Both the position numbers and the translations under genes were made by a program. Positions 1 through 10,199 of a stretch of 22,838 nucleotides of DNA are shown here, piece by piece. The notes beneath the pieces were generated by a model. It was not told the origin of the DNA and did no database searches. It was given only the letters and a program-made list of their open reading frames with translations. The DNA comes from Haplomitrium mnioides. Taxonomy: Eukaryota > Marchantiophyta > Haplomitriopsida > Calobryales. The stretch is taken from positions 1-22,838 of the forward strand of contig JBNGIS010005907.1 of assembly GCA_049999725.1 (NCBI GenBank), in the 5' to 3' direction. Positions within the stretch are counted from its first letter, which is position 1, and the number at the start of each line of letters is the position of its first letter.

Positions 1-178
1 CATATAATCTAAATGGAAAATATGCATTTTTTGTTAATAAAAAACAATTTTTTTTTCGAAAAGAAGATTTTAGTTTTAAATTTGATGTTTTTGAATGCCA
101 AATCTTCAAGAAAAAAATTTTGACTATCAAGTGAAACAGGAACCCAGTAGCAGTTCCTGGTTCAAAGTAGCGGCTGTT
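1..178. repeat. Right-hand terminus of an off-window transposon copy (end A)
   Basis: The stretch at 146-171 reads AGTAGC-N8-GGTTCAAAGTAGC and is followed by N3-TGTT. The same arrangement recurs at 12681-12712 in the same orientation and at 19264-19297 in inverted orientation. The AT-rich DNA to its left (runs of T and A, 1-145) weakly resembles the DNA left of 12681, as expected if both are subterminal DNA of one element family. I infer that 1-178 is the right end of a copy lying mostly outside the window. The exact outer base is uncertain because the TGTT after the conserved core may also belong to the end. No gene is visible here. Confidence 0.5.
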
Positions 179-983
179 TTGAGCTCTGGTCAACATACCA
201 TAGCTATATTCAATTCCTGGAAAAAAAAATCATTTTCCCACTACACCATCTATTTGAATGCTCTTGGATTTTCTTGATCAATTTCTTACCATCTTCTTTG
301 TCTAGCATCTCTATTTTCATCTTACTTCTATTGATAGGTACCTTTTCTTGACCAAGTCTTGATCATTGATGAATCTGATTTTCTGATCTTCATTTGTGCT
401 CCACTTGTGTTTACTTTACTTCTTAATTACAAACATATAAACAGACTACTAAACAAATATATAAGAAAGAAAGGACATAAAACCATCCCATAATGTTTTT
501 TTAGAGTTTGCTTACCATATTTGGATCAACCATTTCTCTTGAATCTCTTGATAGTTGGTTGGTTTTCTTGATCGGAGTTGTTTTGCACTTGTCCATGTTT
601 GCCATCTTAACTTTAATTTGAATCTAACCTAAAGCATAATTCCTAATATAACAAAATATAACCTTTGCAAAATTAATACTATTTTCTTATTTGACAAAGA
701 TGTTGAAGAGTTGATGACACTTTGATGTAGATCTTGCTTCTTTGAAGACAATATAATGAAGGTCTCATTCCTTTGCAATTGCTTTGATCTAGGAGCCAAT
801 TCTATTAAGGATACATCTATAGATCCAATTAGGGTCTTTTCGTGTCTTCTTTGCTTCTTCTATTGCACATTTCTTCTCAACCTTCCATTAAAACACAGAG
901 CTATCGTTGGATTGAGTTAATAATCAACTAACGGATGAGCATCTTTTTGAAGTATCAGAAGATTTGAAGTTCAAAGAGATAAG
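179..983. other. Gene-less AT-rich spacer leading into the integrase remnant
   Basis: No reading frame of convincing length or composition is present. From about 925 the frame shared with the downstream integrase (HLFEV, then KFKEIR) looks protein-like but is interrupted. This may be the decayed linker between RNase H and integrase of the same Ty3/gypsy element. No promoter, tRNA or LTR end was recognised. Confidence 0.4.
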
Positions 984-2177
984 ATGACACCTTATACGTT
1001 ATATCAGAGAATTCTTTATAAGATGAACCCAAATAAAGTTCTTTGGAGATGTGTTCAAGAAGATGATTGGAAGAAAGTTATATCAGCATTGCATGAGGAT
1101 ATGGATGGAGGACATTTTGCAACAAAGAATACAACAAAACAAAATTTGGAAAGTTAGTATTGGTGGTCAAAGATGAGTCAAAATGTGCTGGAGTTTATTA
1201 AACAATATGACTAGTATCAAAGAATAGGAGAACTCATAGCAATACCTCATTGGCTATTAACTTTGATTTTGCCTTTTGCTTCATTTGAGGAATGAGGAAT
1301 TGATTTTGTCGGACCTATTCAATTAGTAGCCAAGTGATTGCATAATCACTATATTTTGGTGGTGATGTATTATGCTACTAAATAGGCATATGCTAAACCA
1401 GTAAAGAGGGATACTGCAGAAGTGGTGGCTGAATTCTTATTTGATAATATTGTTAGCCAATTTGGATGTCCATTGGAATTGGTAAGTGATCAAGGAACTC
1501 ATTTCCTCAATTCAACTTTTGAAAACTTGATGAAGAATTATTTGATTAAGCACCAAAAAACTATGCCCTACAACCCAAGAGAAAACGGTCATACGGAAAA
1601 GGTTAACGGGATTCTCTGTAGAGTTCTCAATAAAATTGTTGTAGCACATAAGATTGCATGGGATAAGAAGGTATTTGTAGCACTATGGGCTAATCAAACG
1701 ACATAGAAGATATCTATGCAAAAGGCATCTTATTTTTTGGTTTATGGGAAGCATGCAATAATGCTAGTGGAATTGGCTATTCAAACATTGCAAGTTCAAA
1801 TTACCACAAGATAGCTTGTTGAAGAGAATGTTTGGCAATGAACTCAAGATATTATTCAATTGGAAGAAGAATGAACAACTAGTTTGGAGAAGAATGAAGA
1901 GATTCAATGGCAAAGAAAGAGGAAATATGATCTGAATCTAAGATCATCAATAGTAAAAGAAGATGACTTGTTGTTGGTCTATGATTTCCGATATCATTTG
2001 TTTCTTAGAAAAGTCCATACAAGATGGGAGGGTTGATATCATGTACTCCAAGTGCATGAGAATAGATTAGTTGAGTTTTATATCTTGGAAGGAGAACTGT
2101 TGCCTACTCGTATCAATGGCTACCCATTGAAAAAGTATTACTCTAAAGAAGACACCTGCAAAGACACCGCGCAATAG
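984..2177 (+). pseudogene. Ty3/gypsy retrotransposon integrase (broken by in-frame stops)
   Basis: This remnant of the pol C-terminus would insert retroelement cDNA into the chromosome. One frame runs the whole length with about ten stops and no frameshift. The N-terminal H-H half of the zinc finger is visible (HEDMDGGHF near 1092-1118). The C-C half has both cysteines changed to tyrosine (YD, stop, YQRIG near 1206). The catalytic core shows GIDFVGP (Asp at 1302), ELVSDQGTHF (Asp at 1488) and GHTEKVNG (Glu at 1596). The last two are separated by 35 residues, the classic DD35E spacing. A GPYHV-like and LLPTRINGYPLKKYY tail matches the C-terminal domain of plant gypsy integrases. Several stops sit where the family has Trp (TGG to TAG or TGA). 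No RT or RNase H precedes it in the window. Confidence 0.9.
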
Positions 2178-2513
2178 AGGGGAAATATGTGGGGCTGTTT
2201 TCAAAAAGAGAATGCCGAAAAAGATCATATGAGGTTATTTTCTTGAAAAAAATGAAGGAATTTGAGAAAAACAAATTGAAAGAGGTGGACAATGTAGACA
2301 TTTGAAGATGAAGATTTAAGCAAATGGAATCAAATGTCAAATCAAAGAGATAAAGATGGGAGGCTTAACTTCAGAAGGCCGAAAAGAAGTCAAAAAGAGG
2401 ATGGCTTCAAACAAGTGTATTGGTGTTACCTGAATGATCCGATAAATTTAAAAAAGTTGTTTACTGTTGACAGTTGAAGTTAATGCTCTATTAATTTGTC
2501 CTCATGATGGGAA

Positions 2514-3152
2514 GTGGAAAGTCACCAAGAAGATTTGAAAGATTGTTCTTCGTGCTCTATCAAAGAAAAATTGCCAAGAGATCAAAAAAGCACAAGGGTT
2601 GTATCACAGAGGTTAGAGCATAAAAAGGCATTATTATGCACTATTCTAGAAGAGGATGAGGAAGCTAGGATCATCGAAGAGATCAAAAACATACCTGAAT
2701 TTGAAATCGGTCAAGAAGAACATCATCCTTGAGTGTCAAAAGGGCCGGTAAAGATCTTGCACTCATCAAAGATCTCATATGACTTGCGGAAATGTTTGAT
2801 GAAGCAAAGGATGTGGGGATGTTTTAGTATGACTTGGTCTAAGGATATTGTGCCAGTATTTCATAAGATGGAGATCATTCAGATGAATGTTAAAGAGATG
2901 AAAATTGTGATGGTTTTTTGGAACTATCCAGTAGCCTTTATTGAAGAATCAATGAGGAGAGTTTACGGGCTGATAGTAGCCTTTACTAAAGAATCAATAA
3001 GGAGACTTTACGGGTTAATAGAGGAGGATTTCCCAAGTAAGATATTGCAAAGGGATGAGCACTTGGCGTATTTGAAACCTCATCCCAGTACAACAAATGA
3101 TGAGTACAAAATTCTTGAAGTCAGAGATCCGTTGGTGCAAGAATTTATCTAG
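2514..3152 (+). pseudogene. Unrecognised broken reading frame downstream of the integrase
   Basis: Two stretches in the same frame (2514-2732 and 2733-3152) are separated by one TGA at 2730. The first is charged and helix-prone (a run of Glu and Lys with an EEDEEARIIEEIKNIPEFE core). The second contains a 15-residue duplicated segment (see 2931-3020). I do not recognise the protein. The position after integrase suggests an extra 3' reading frame of the retroelement or an unrelated insertion. The 336 bases between 2178 and 2513 hold only short decayed frames that continue in the same style. Confidence 0.35.
2931..3020 (+). repeat. In-frame 45-bp tandem duplication
   Basis: Two adjacent 45-bp units, 2931-2975 and 2976-3020, begin GTAGCCTTTA and end GGGCTGATA or GGGTTAATA. 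They differ at only a few positions. Each encodes about 15 residues of the form VAF-[IT]-[EK]-ES-[MI]-RR-[VL]-YGL-I, so the surrounding reading frame was kept. Confidence 0.85.
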
Positions 3153-3820
3153 CTCTAGGTGCACATCTTGCTCCAGCCTAAATTTCATTATGTGTCAAAG
3201 GAAAATTTTTGTTTTTCTGCTAAACATTGGGAGAGGCCATATCAAAGGGGTGGTAGAGTTTATCATAAGTAGAGTGCATCATTATTGCAAGTTATCTTGG
3301 CCAAAAACCTTAGTTATTTGGTTTGGACCTTTTTTGCTACATCAATTGGAGGGCAGAGGCTATGTATGCAAGAGAAGTAATCTGAAATCAATAGACATAA
3401 GAGAGAGGTGTTTGATAAGACAACTTAAAATAAGGGAGTTCCGAGAAAAATTGAAAGAAGTCCATGGACAATATCTTCCACTGATCCAAACTTCAGTAAG
3501 GAGGTGGAAACTTAGAAAAGGAAGAAGCCATATGCTTGCATTATAAAGAGGGCAAGAACAGATCCAAGAAGTGTGGATGCCAAAAGAGAGAGGAAGACAA
3601 GTTGACAAGTGATGCCAGATTGATAGTAGCAGTTTGACAAGCAAGGAAAGAGAAGGCAAAGGTGGATGAGATTTGGCTAGAGCGCTTGGAGAGGAAGAGA
3701 AGAAAGTCAACTAAATGGATCAAGATAAGAGAACTGAAAACACAAATAGCAACTATGTTGTTCCAAATGACGGGTCAACTAGATGAGATTTCACAACTAA
3801 AGAGTCAAGTGGGAGAAGTG
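3153..3820 (+). pseudogene. Decayed frames ending in a coiled-coil segment
   Basis: Protein-like stretches continue in shifting frames, for example the aromatic and hydrophobic segment at 3097-3546 (SWPKTLVIWFGPFLLHQLEG). At 3662-3820 there is a short frame with heptad spacing (ELKTQIATMLFQMTGQLDEI, then SQLKSQV), typical of a parallel coiled coil. I cannot name the protein. Homology to the second copy of the transposon gene begins abruptly at 3821, so this block is cut off there. Confidence 0.35.
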
Positions 3821-5119
3821 TCAATATTGTACTTAGAATTTTCTTATTTGCTTCAAGTAGATACTTGAGTTGACAAACACTATTTGGAGGTAACCAAAAT
3901 TCATCTATTGAAAATTGCTTGCTCCAAATCTTTGCCTTCAAATCACTCAACTTGAACTTGAATTGTTGATTGAAGGTAATTATTTATCTTTTGTACTAAG
4001 GAGGAATGTTGCATAAACAACTTGAAATCCCAAGTCTCCATCAAAAGAGTTGCTTGTGGTTTAGGATTATATAAGACAATTGTAGCATCTTGCTAAGATT
4101 CATTATCATAAAAGCTTTCACCTGTTTCAAATATTTCAAGAATATGCTAAACATTTGATTAATTTAATCATAAGTATTTACGACTATACAAAATATCACT
4201 TTGATTTTTTGGAAAACATTCTTGGAGATCAAGACACTAAGACATCTAAATAAAATACAATTTTTATTCTCTCGTGTTCTATTATCCAACTAAAAATAAA
4301 AGGTGGGAGAAAATGACCCTTGAAACTCATATAATCTTTTATTGAACATTGCAACAGTCAAATTGAACTCACTTCTCAAGTTTACGTAGGTTGAAGACCC
4401 TCTAAAAAAGAGTATGATTGAAAATTAATACAAACCCTCCAGAACAATCTCCATCAATGTTTTTTTGGTGGTGAAGACCAATATGCAATTGTTGTTTTCT
4501 TTTGATACATGCCATTGATCACAATGCATAAGTATAATTGACCATTGGTATAACATTTTCTTCAATAGTTTGCAAGTTTTGTTCTTTCTTTCACTTTTTT
4601 GTCATAATGAAGAAACCATTGGCAATTATATTCAACCACATCACCCAAAAAAGCCAAAATATATAAATAATTCTGTGAAATATGTCTTGATGTTGAGAAT
4701 TTTAGAAAATTACTTCATATGTACAAAATATTCAATCCAACACTTAGAAACCTTTTGAGTGCAAAGGGTCAAAATGATAAACAAAAATTCAAAGGCACAT
4801 TTTTACTCTTAACGTGCATAAAATTCAGAACAAGAATAATAACACCTATTTGAGCTTAGGGAAACAAATAAAAATATCAGCTCCTAGGCTTTTTTTGACT
4901 CAACGCGTGTTTGAGATTCAAGCAGAGAAAAACAAAACGTCTGAACTTGTAAGGTCACAAACAAGAACCACAGTTCCTATGCTTGCTTTAACTCTATGCG
5001 CACATATGATTCAAAGAAACAATAACAAAACCTATGTGTACATGGGGTCAAAAACAACAACATCAATTCCTTTGCTTGCTTTGATTGTAGTCGTGCATGG
5101 GATTGAAAGAAACAATAAC
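3821..5119. repeat. Repeat copy 1, paired with 20506-21800 (direct orientation)
   Basis: About 1.3 kb aligns by eye over its full length with 20506-21800, with small indels and roughly three-quarters identity. Landmarks are CACTTGAGTTGAC-type start sequence, ATTCTCTCGTGT, TTTTTTGGTGGTGAA and GAAAGAAACAA. Both carry the core of the same minus-strand gene. The left edge is sharp at 3821/20506. At the right, copy 1 continues past the point where copy 2 is interrupted by an LTR. Confidence 0.9.
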
Positions 5120-5480
5120 AAAACCTATGTGCGCATAGGGACACAAATAACAACAATTCATGATCTTTCTTTTTCTCTAGGAGCGCCTTGGATTCAAAGC
5201 AATGATGGCAACATATATGTGCGGATAAGGTCACAAACAACAACAAGAACAATTTGTACGATGTCTTTGACTCTCAACGTGCTTAGAATTCAAATATAAA
5301 ATATCAAACCATATGCGTGTATAGAGTCATACAAAACACCAACAATTTTTATGCTCTTTTTAACTCTATACATGTTTATGATTCAAATAAACAATAAACA
5401 AATGTATGCACTTAGAGTCACAAAGAACAACAACATCTCCAATGGTATCTTTGACTCTAGTTAGCTTTGGATTCATATCT
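4790..5480. repeat. 93-bp tandem array in a gap of the minus-strand gene
   Basis: About eight degenerate units start near 4790, 4879, 4974, 5067, 5160, 5253, 5345 and 5435. Each holds an ACTCTATGCGCACATATG-like segment, an AAAGAAACAATAACAAAACC spacer and a CCTATGTGCGCATAGGG-like segment, so every unit carries two imperfect palindromes of opposite emphasis. Because 93 is a multiple of three, both strands show long open frames (4814-5299 plus, 4977-5252 minus) with 31-residue repeats. I take these frames as a by-product of the period. The array lies between coding segments of the minus gene, so it is most simply an intron. Copy 2 keeps three to four units at 21480-21800. Confidence 0.75.
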
Positions 5481-7099
5481 CTCACTCAATATGTTTTTCA
5501 ACCCTTAGCTCTTAAAAATTTGCTAAATAAAAGAATCCTTTTAGACAAAAAAAAAACAAGAAAAACATCATAACAACCTTTGATTTTAAAAGCTAAAACA
5601 AATTTTGCCTTTGTTGGACTCCAAAATAGACTTCTTTTGCATTGATTTAATTTTTTTTCACACATTTCACAAACAACAAATTTATTATGATTTGGAATTT
5701 TGATATTTGGAAAATGTACTCTCCAATGTTTTGTAAGACCAGAAAAACTAATAATGCAATGAGGATACTTCTCTTTCAAATAAGTTGTACAATAGTCATA
5801 AACTTCCTATTTGGTAAAATTATTCAACAAATTGTAAACTTTATGAGTTTGCATTCTCTCACAGTGTGCTTAGAGACAATTCTCTATTTCCAAAAGTGCC
5901 TCTAGGATCTACCTTCTTCATATTTTGAATCCTTTGGATTCTATCACTCCCTCTCAATAATGCTAACTTAAAGGCTCTTCTATATACAATGATACCACCA
6001 AGCAGAGTAAATTAATTGTCAAGGTTGTTCATGCTTTGCCAAAAGTATGTTTCTCTTACAACTTTTAAGAAACATGTCCTAGACAACAACAATTATTTAA
6101 GCAACATAAATTTCTCCTCAATTTGAAAATTGACATCGGATTGAGCTTTTTCTTTATAAACCTTTGGTCCTAGTGGACTTTTGGCAATGAATTGTCATGT
6201 AAAGGATTTACTCATTTGGGTTTTGGCCCAGATAAAAAACTCATATATTTGGGATATTGATTGGGTCCATATACAAATCCATCTTTTAGAGACAAAGCAT
6301 TATCTTCAAAATGTTATGTATCATCAAAAATATCTTTTGTTCTTCATAAATGCTTTTCCAAATTTGGTAAAAAAAGTTTGAGTTGTTGGACAACTCGACC
6401 AAGCTAAATCAAAATCTTTACCAAAATCTTAAGCATAAATAATTGTCTTTTTAAGCACAATTAAAGCCTTGGCAATGACTCAAAGAAAATATTTAATGAC
6501 ATAGACTCTTTTCTTTAGTCGTTGCCTAAATTGTCATCCGAAAACTTCCCCAAATGTTGTCTATTTCTAGAGGACCTTGCATTTTCAGTTTAAATTTTAA
6601 CTTGTGTAGAATTCACTCATCGATTAAGTATTGCCAATGGTGAGAGCATATCACATTCAAAATTGAAGCAATCATCTTGTTCCATGCTTTTAGTCTTTTG
6701 AACAAATATATTATGATCTTGGACTTTGTCGTCTTCATCTATTGCTGACAAAGAAACCTCCACAATATTTTAATAATTGTGACTTGAATGCTAGGTAGTT
6801 GACTTCAAGCCATCTTTTTCTTGTTCTCGAACCTCAAAGAAGAAGCTCTAGTTTGATTGAAACAAAGTTTTGCTAGAGTGTCCAACCCAACATGCATGCT
6901 AGTCTTGGTATTTTAGAACTCTCCAAAAGAAGTTAACTTTGATCGCTTGACTGGTATGTTAAGGTTGAGTATTGGATCTTATGTGCACATACGGTTCACT
7001 ACTTAATCCTATACATACATAGGAATCACTCTCACGATCTATCTTTGTTGACATATCTTGTTCAGCATGTGGCATGTTTTTACGCAAAATACTAGCCAT

Positions 7100-7690
7100 C
7101 ACACTTGATACTTATGACTTGCCAATGCTTCCCTCCTCAAAATGATGAATTGAAAATATCTCAAATTCTTGTTGACAAGCAACACTTTATTTGAAAACAT
7201 GAATATTGAAATTCTAACTCTTGCTATTCTAAAATAAAAATAAAAAAGTAAAACAATTCAATGAATAACTTAAACAAATAATCTCTGTACACATTGGTAT
7301 ACCAAAAATGTGCCTTTTTTTTAAAAGCAAACTTACAAAATAACAAAATAATGCAAACTTTATGAAGAAAAAGGAAAAAAGAAACTTGAAAGATGAAAAT
7401 GAACAACGCTTTATATACTAACTTTTTTTCCACCGAACGAACCTACATGTTGAGAGCTTTGTGAATCATTTTTTGGTAGGAAAATATATTTTTTGAATTT
7501 CAAGTATAAAATGAGCAATAATGCTAAGTTTATTTCTATTATCACAAGTGTAGCTACAATATTGCATTTTTCTATCATGGTCAATTTTGAATTTTCTTGT
7601 CATTTAGCCTCTTTTTGCCCTTTGGTTACTTTTGACCTTGTATCATTCATTTTTAGAGGTAGATTTTTGCAAATTTTGGTACCATGGAAA
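7100..7690. promoter_or_regulatory. Divergent intergenic region between the two transposon genes
   Basis: This is the 0.6 kb between the proposed minus start (7099) and plus start (7691). It is very AT-rich, with A-runs and T-runs at 7230-7400, and would have to hold both promoters. No confident TATA box or other motif stands out. A frame opening at 7493 runs into the plus gene, but its first 66 residues are hydrophobic and low-complexity, so I place the start at 7691. If 7493 is the real start, the intergenic region is shorter. Confidence 0.35.
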
Positions 7691-8050
7691 ATGGGATCTC
7701 AAGCTACTTCTCCAAAACCAGCACAACCAAAACCCTATTGGTATGTTAATTTTCTCAAGGCAATTGAGCCAATAAAACTTGCAAACAAATGACTAGTTGG
7801 TTGCGGAACTATAAGGGATATAATGCATCACTTGTACTTTTTCCATTGTGAGGGCAAAAAGTTCAATATGGGCATTTTGGTCCAAATTTCCATGAATCAA
7901 AAGGGGCATAGAGTTCCCATCGGGCTTCTTGTGCAATCAAAGGATGGGATTGGTCTTTGGAAAGCCTTTTCAAAGAAGTTCTACTTCAACAAAGTGAAGC
8001 CTTGGGATCTATTCACTTCAAACCTACAAGATGTATACAAGAACGGGAAG

Positions 8051-8678
8051 GTAAAAAGTCTTAATAACTTTTTCTTCATCAAGAGTTCATGCACATAAGC
8101 ACTTCTTAGCCCAAGCAAATAGTAACTCTTGAGTCCATGCGAGCATATGCTAGAGAGTCTTCACGTGCGCAGACACTACGAGTCTATGCATGCTTGGACT
8201 CATGGTTCTAGGTGTGTAAGTACTCTTAACTCTTGCTTGCTTGGACTCCATAGCCCAAGCTCACAAGGACTCTAAAGTCTATGCGTGATGGACTCTCAAG
8301 TCTCTTCTAGCAAGGACTTTTGAGTCCATGTACGCATAGACTCATGGTGTCTTTTCACTCTTGGACTTGTGAGTTCAGCACCGCAAGAACTACAAAGCTC
8401 ATGCGTGCATAAACTCAAGAGTCTTTGTGTGGTTCAGAACTCACAAGTCTAAGATCGAAAAGACTCACAAGCCTAGGCGTGTATAGACTTATAAGCCCAG
8501 GTTTACTTCGAGTCACAAGTCCATGCGCATATGGATTTGTCGGTCCTTGAATGCTTAGAATCAAGAGTCTATACTGATATGGACTTGTGAGTCTTATTAG
8601 TCAATTTCTTTTGGTCTTGTTTATTTTTCAATATATGACTTTGATTCTAATACTTTTTTTTTGCTTCAACTTTTGTAG
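8051..8678 (+). other. Probable intron of the ParB-like gene
   Basis: It begins GTAAAA directly after a codon boundary (GGG AAG/GTAAAA). It ends in a pyrimidine-rich tract, CTTCAACTTTTGTAG. Coding quality stops at the first point and resumes, in degraded form, after the second. Nearly the whole interval is the palindromic array at 8120-8600. The splice sites are read from sequence only. Confidence 0.5.
8120..8600. repeat. Array of short imperfect palindromes, intron 1
   Basis: This is a degenerate array of GAGTC, then CATGCGTGCAT-like centre, then GACTC. The best example, 8180-8201, is an imperfect palindrome of 22 bases. Others begin near 8131, 8305, 8400, 8470 and 8520. Spacing is irregular (about 25-60 bases), so it is a field of hairpin-capable units rather than a clean tandem satellite. 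The motif GAGTC/GACTC recurs in the array at 10210-10580. Confidence 0.75.
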
Positions 8679-8996
8679 TTTCTTTCTGACTTTGTCAACG
8701 CATACCCAAATACAAAATGAGTGGAAAGAGATTTTATCAAACTTGCATTTACTCGGAAGATTTGAAGAATCAAACCTAGATTGAGCTTGGTTTAATGTGT
8801 TCCTCATCTCAGTAAGACTTTTTTTTTTTGTTGGAGCAACTAGTGCACCTTTGGCTCCAAAGAAAAGAAAGGCAGTGGAGCCGACAGAAGGCTCAACAAA
8901 GAAAAAATTTTCTTTGTAAAAAAAGAAGTTCGTCCAAATACAACCCATTCGTGAGGTCCTAGTCTATTCACCTTCTCATTCAAGCTCTTCTATGCC

Positions 8997-9018
8997 TTCT
9001 TCCTCTTCTTCTTCTTCT
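8997..9018 (+). repeat. TCT microsatellite encoding poly-serine
   Basis: A run of TTC/TCT triplets in the ParB-like gene gives a serine tract just before an acidic FEEEVEPEF stretch. It is likely a disordered linker in the ancestral protein. Confidence 0.7.
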
Positions 9019-10199
9019 AATAGCTTTGAAGAAGAGGTTGAGCCGGAGTTCATGCAACAACCACCAACTTCACTATCAAAGCAACAAGTGCACAATGGGC
9101 TCAAGACCTTTCAGAAGACAAAACAAGTGGATCTATAGACAGTGTCTAAGGAAGAAAAAAATAAAATTTGTGAGTCTGCTATCAAGTGCTGCCGGGTTTG
9201 TGAAGAGACACTCACTATCTAGTTGGAGAACCTAAATCTGTTGAAGCATGGAATGGAAAACTAAAGGTCTTTCCATATGAGACAATTAAATGAGAACTTT
9301 GTGGAGCTATGTACTAAAAGGATGCAGACAAACAAGTGTGCCCACTCATTTTTTTAATGGTTGTGGATCCAAAGTATGGGTTGAAAGACAAGTCAGAGTT
9401 TGATATAAGAAACCCTCACAAGTACCGCTATGATATTGTTGGAGGCAATCACAGCGTGACTGTACGACAATTTTGATTACAAAATACAAAGAAAAATCAG
9501 ATGTTGTCACTCTAAAATTGTTGTGTGTACCAAAGGCTCACTCCAACAAAAGCCCAAAGTTTTGCACTTGATGACAACTATGACCAATGGTACCATTTGG
9601 AGATGACCTCCATTCAAGAGGTCGAGTACAAACATCAAAAGTTTATGAAGAGAGGGATGATTTCATCCAAGAAGTTAAAGCAAACATTGGTTTCAGAGAC
9701 TTTGGAAATCAAACCAAAGTCCCTTTGAGAAGACAATTACTTCTCAAGACAACAGGGTTTCAATTAGCCTTCTGTAGTAGAGAGTTGTGGGAGTTGCAAT
9801 AGAGTATTTTTAGAATGTGAAAGAACTTACACAAAAGCCAAAAGCCTAAAGCCAAAGGTTCTTTGCAAATAGAAGACATGAAGTAGATGTCTTGGAGGTC
9901 TCTCCCTAGTCTTCATGATGAAATCAATTTTTTTTTTTCTGAAGAGAGTGGAAGCAAAAGAGCTTTCAATTGAAGTGATCTCGACAATTAGACAGACACA
10001 AAAGTATAGCCGTGATAGTAAAATCCTTTTGTTTGGAGGTGTGTTGTGCCATCTAAGAGAAGGGAAGGATGGAATATCCCATCCATATAGAGGAATAAAA
10101 ATATCCTTGTTCTATTCTAATTTTGAGAAATTGTTGGCAAGTCTTTTTTCCATTTGAAATTACTTTATAAATTCATTTTTCTTTTGAAAGTATTACCTT

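Larger units (their letters stand above)
3821..7099 (-). pseudogene. Candidate transposase: D-D-D RNase H-like nuclease family, copy 1
   Basis: Read on the minus strand from ATG 7099 (MASILRKNMPHAEQDMSTK). An acidic N-terminal part follows to about 6600 (AIDEDDKVQDHN), then KDGFVYGPNQYPKYMSF near 6290-6230, then GTFGNRELSLSTL near 5900. The next segment, VYDYCTTYLKEKYPH to NIKIPNHNKFVVCEMCEKK (about 5800-5650), has a CxxC pair. A repeat-filled gap (5490-4760) separates this from the core. The core has INGMYQKKT (a decayed DGMDQKKT), LDNRTRENKN at 4289-4260, then a decayed HTHD box, then DLKAKIWSKQFSIDEFWL near 3950. I know this motif series from uncharacterised eukaryotic proteins; I believe it is filed as DUF7869, but am not certain. 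The RNase H fold and transposase role are inference. Several stops and frameshifts are present, and the first catalytic-type Asp reads Asn. The C-terminus is cut at 3821. Confidence 0.55.

Noticed and set aside
3360-3723. Two minus-strand Ser/Leu-rich frames
   Set aside because: They are antisense shadows of Lys/Arg/Glu-rich plus-strand sequence.
4814-5299. 161-residue open frame with 31-residue repeats as a real gene
   Set aside because: The openness follows from a 93-bp tandem period, both strands are open, and the array lies between coding segments of the minus-strand gene.
6181-6381. Plus-strand 66-residue frame
   Set aside because: The minus strand here encodes a better protein-like stretch (KDGFVYGPNQYPKYMSF) belonging to the nuclease gene; the plus frame is its shadow.
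8120-8600. CRISPR-like array of palindromic repeats
   Set aside because: Units are degenerate, spacing is irregular, there are no unique spacers of constant length, and the context is eukaryotic with intron-like borders.
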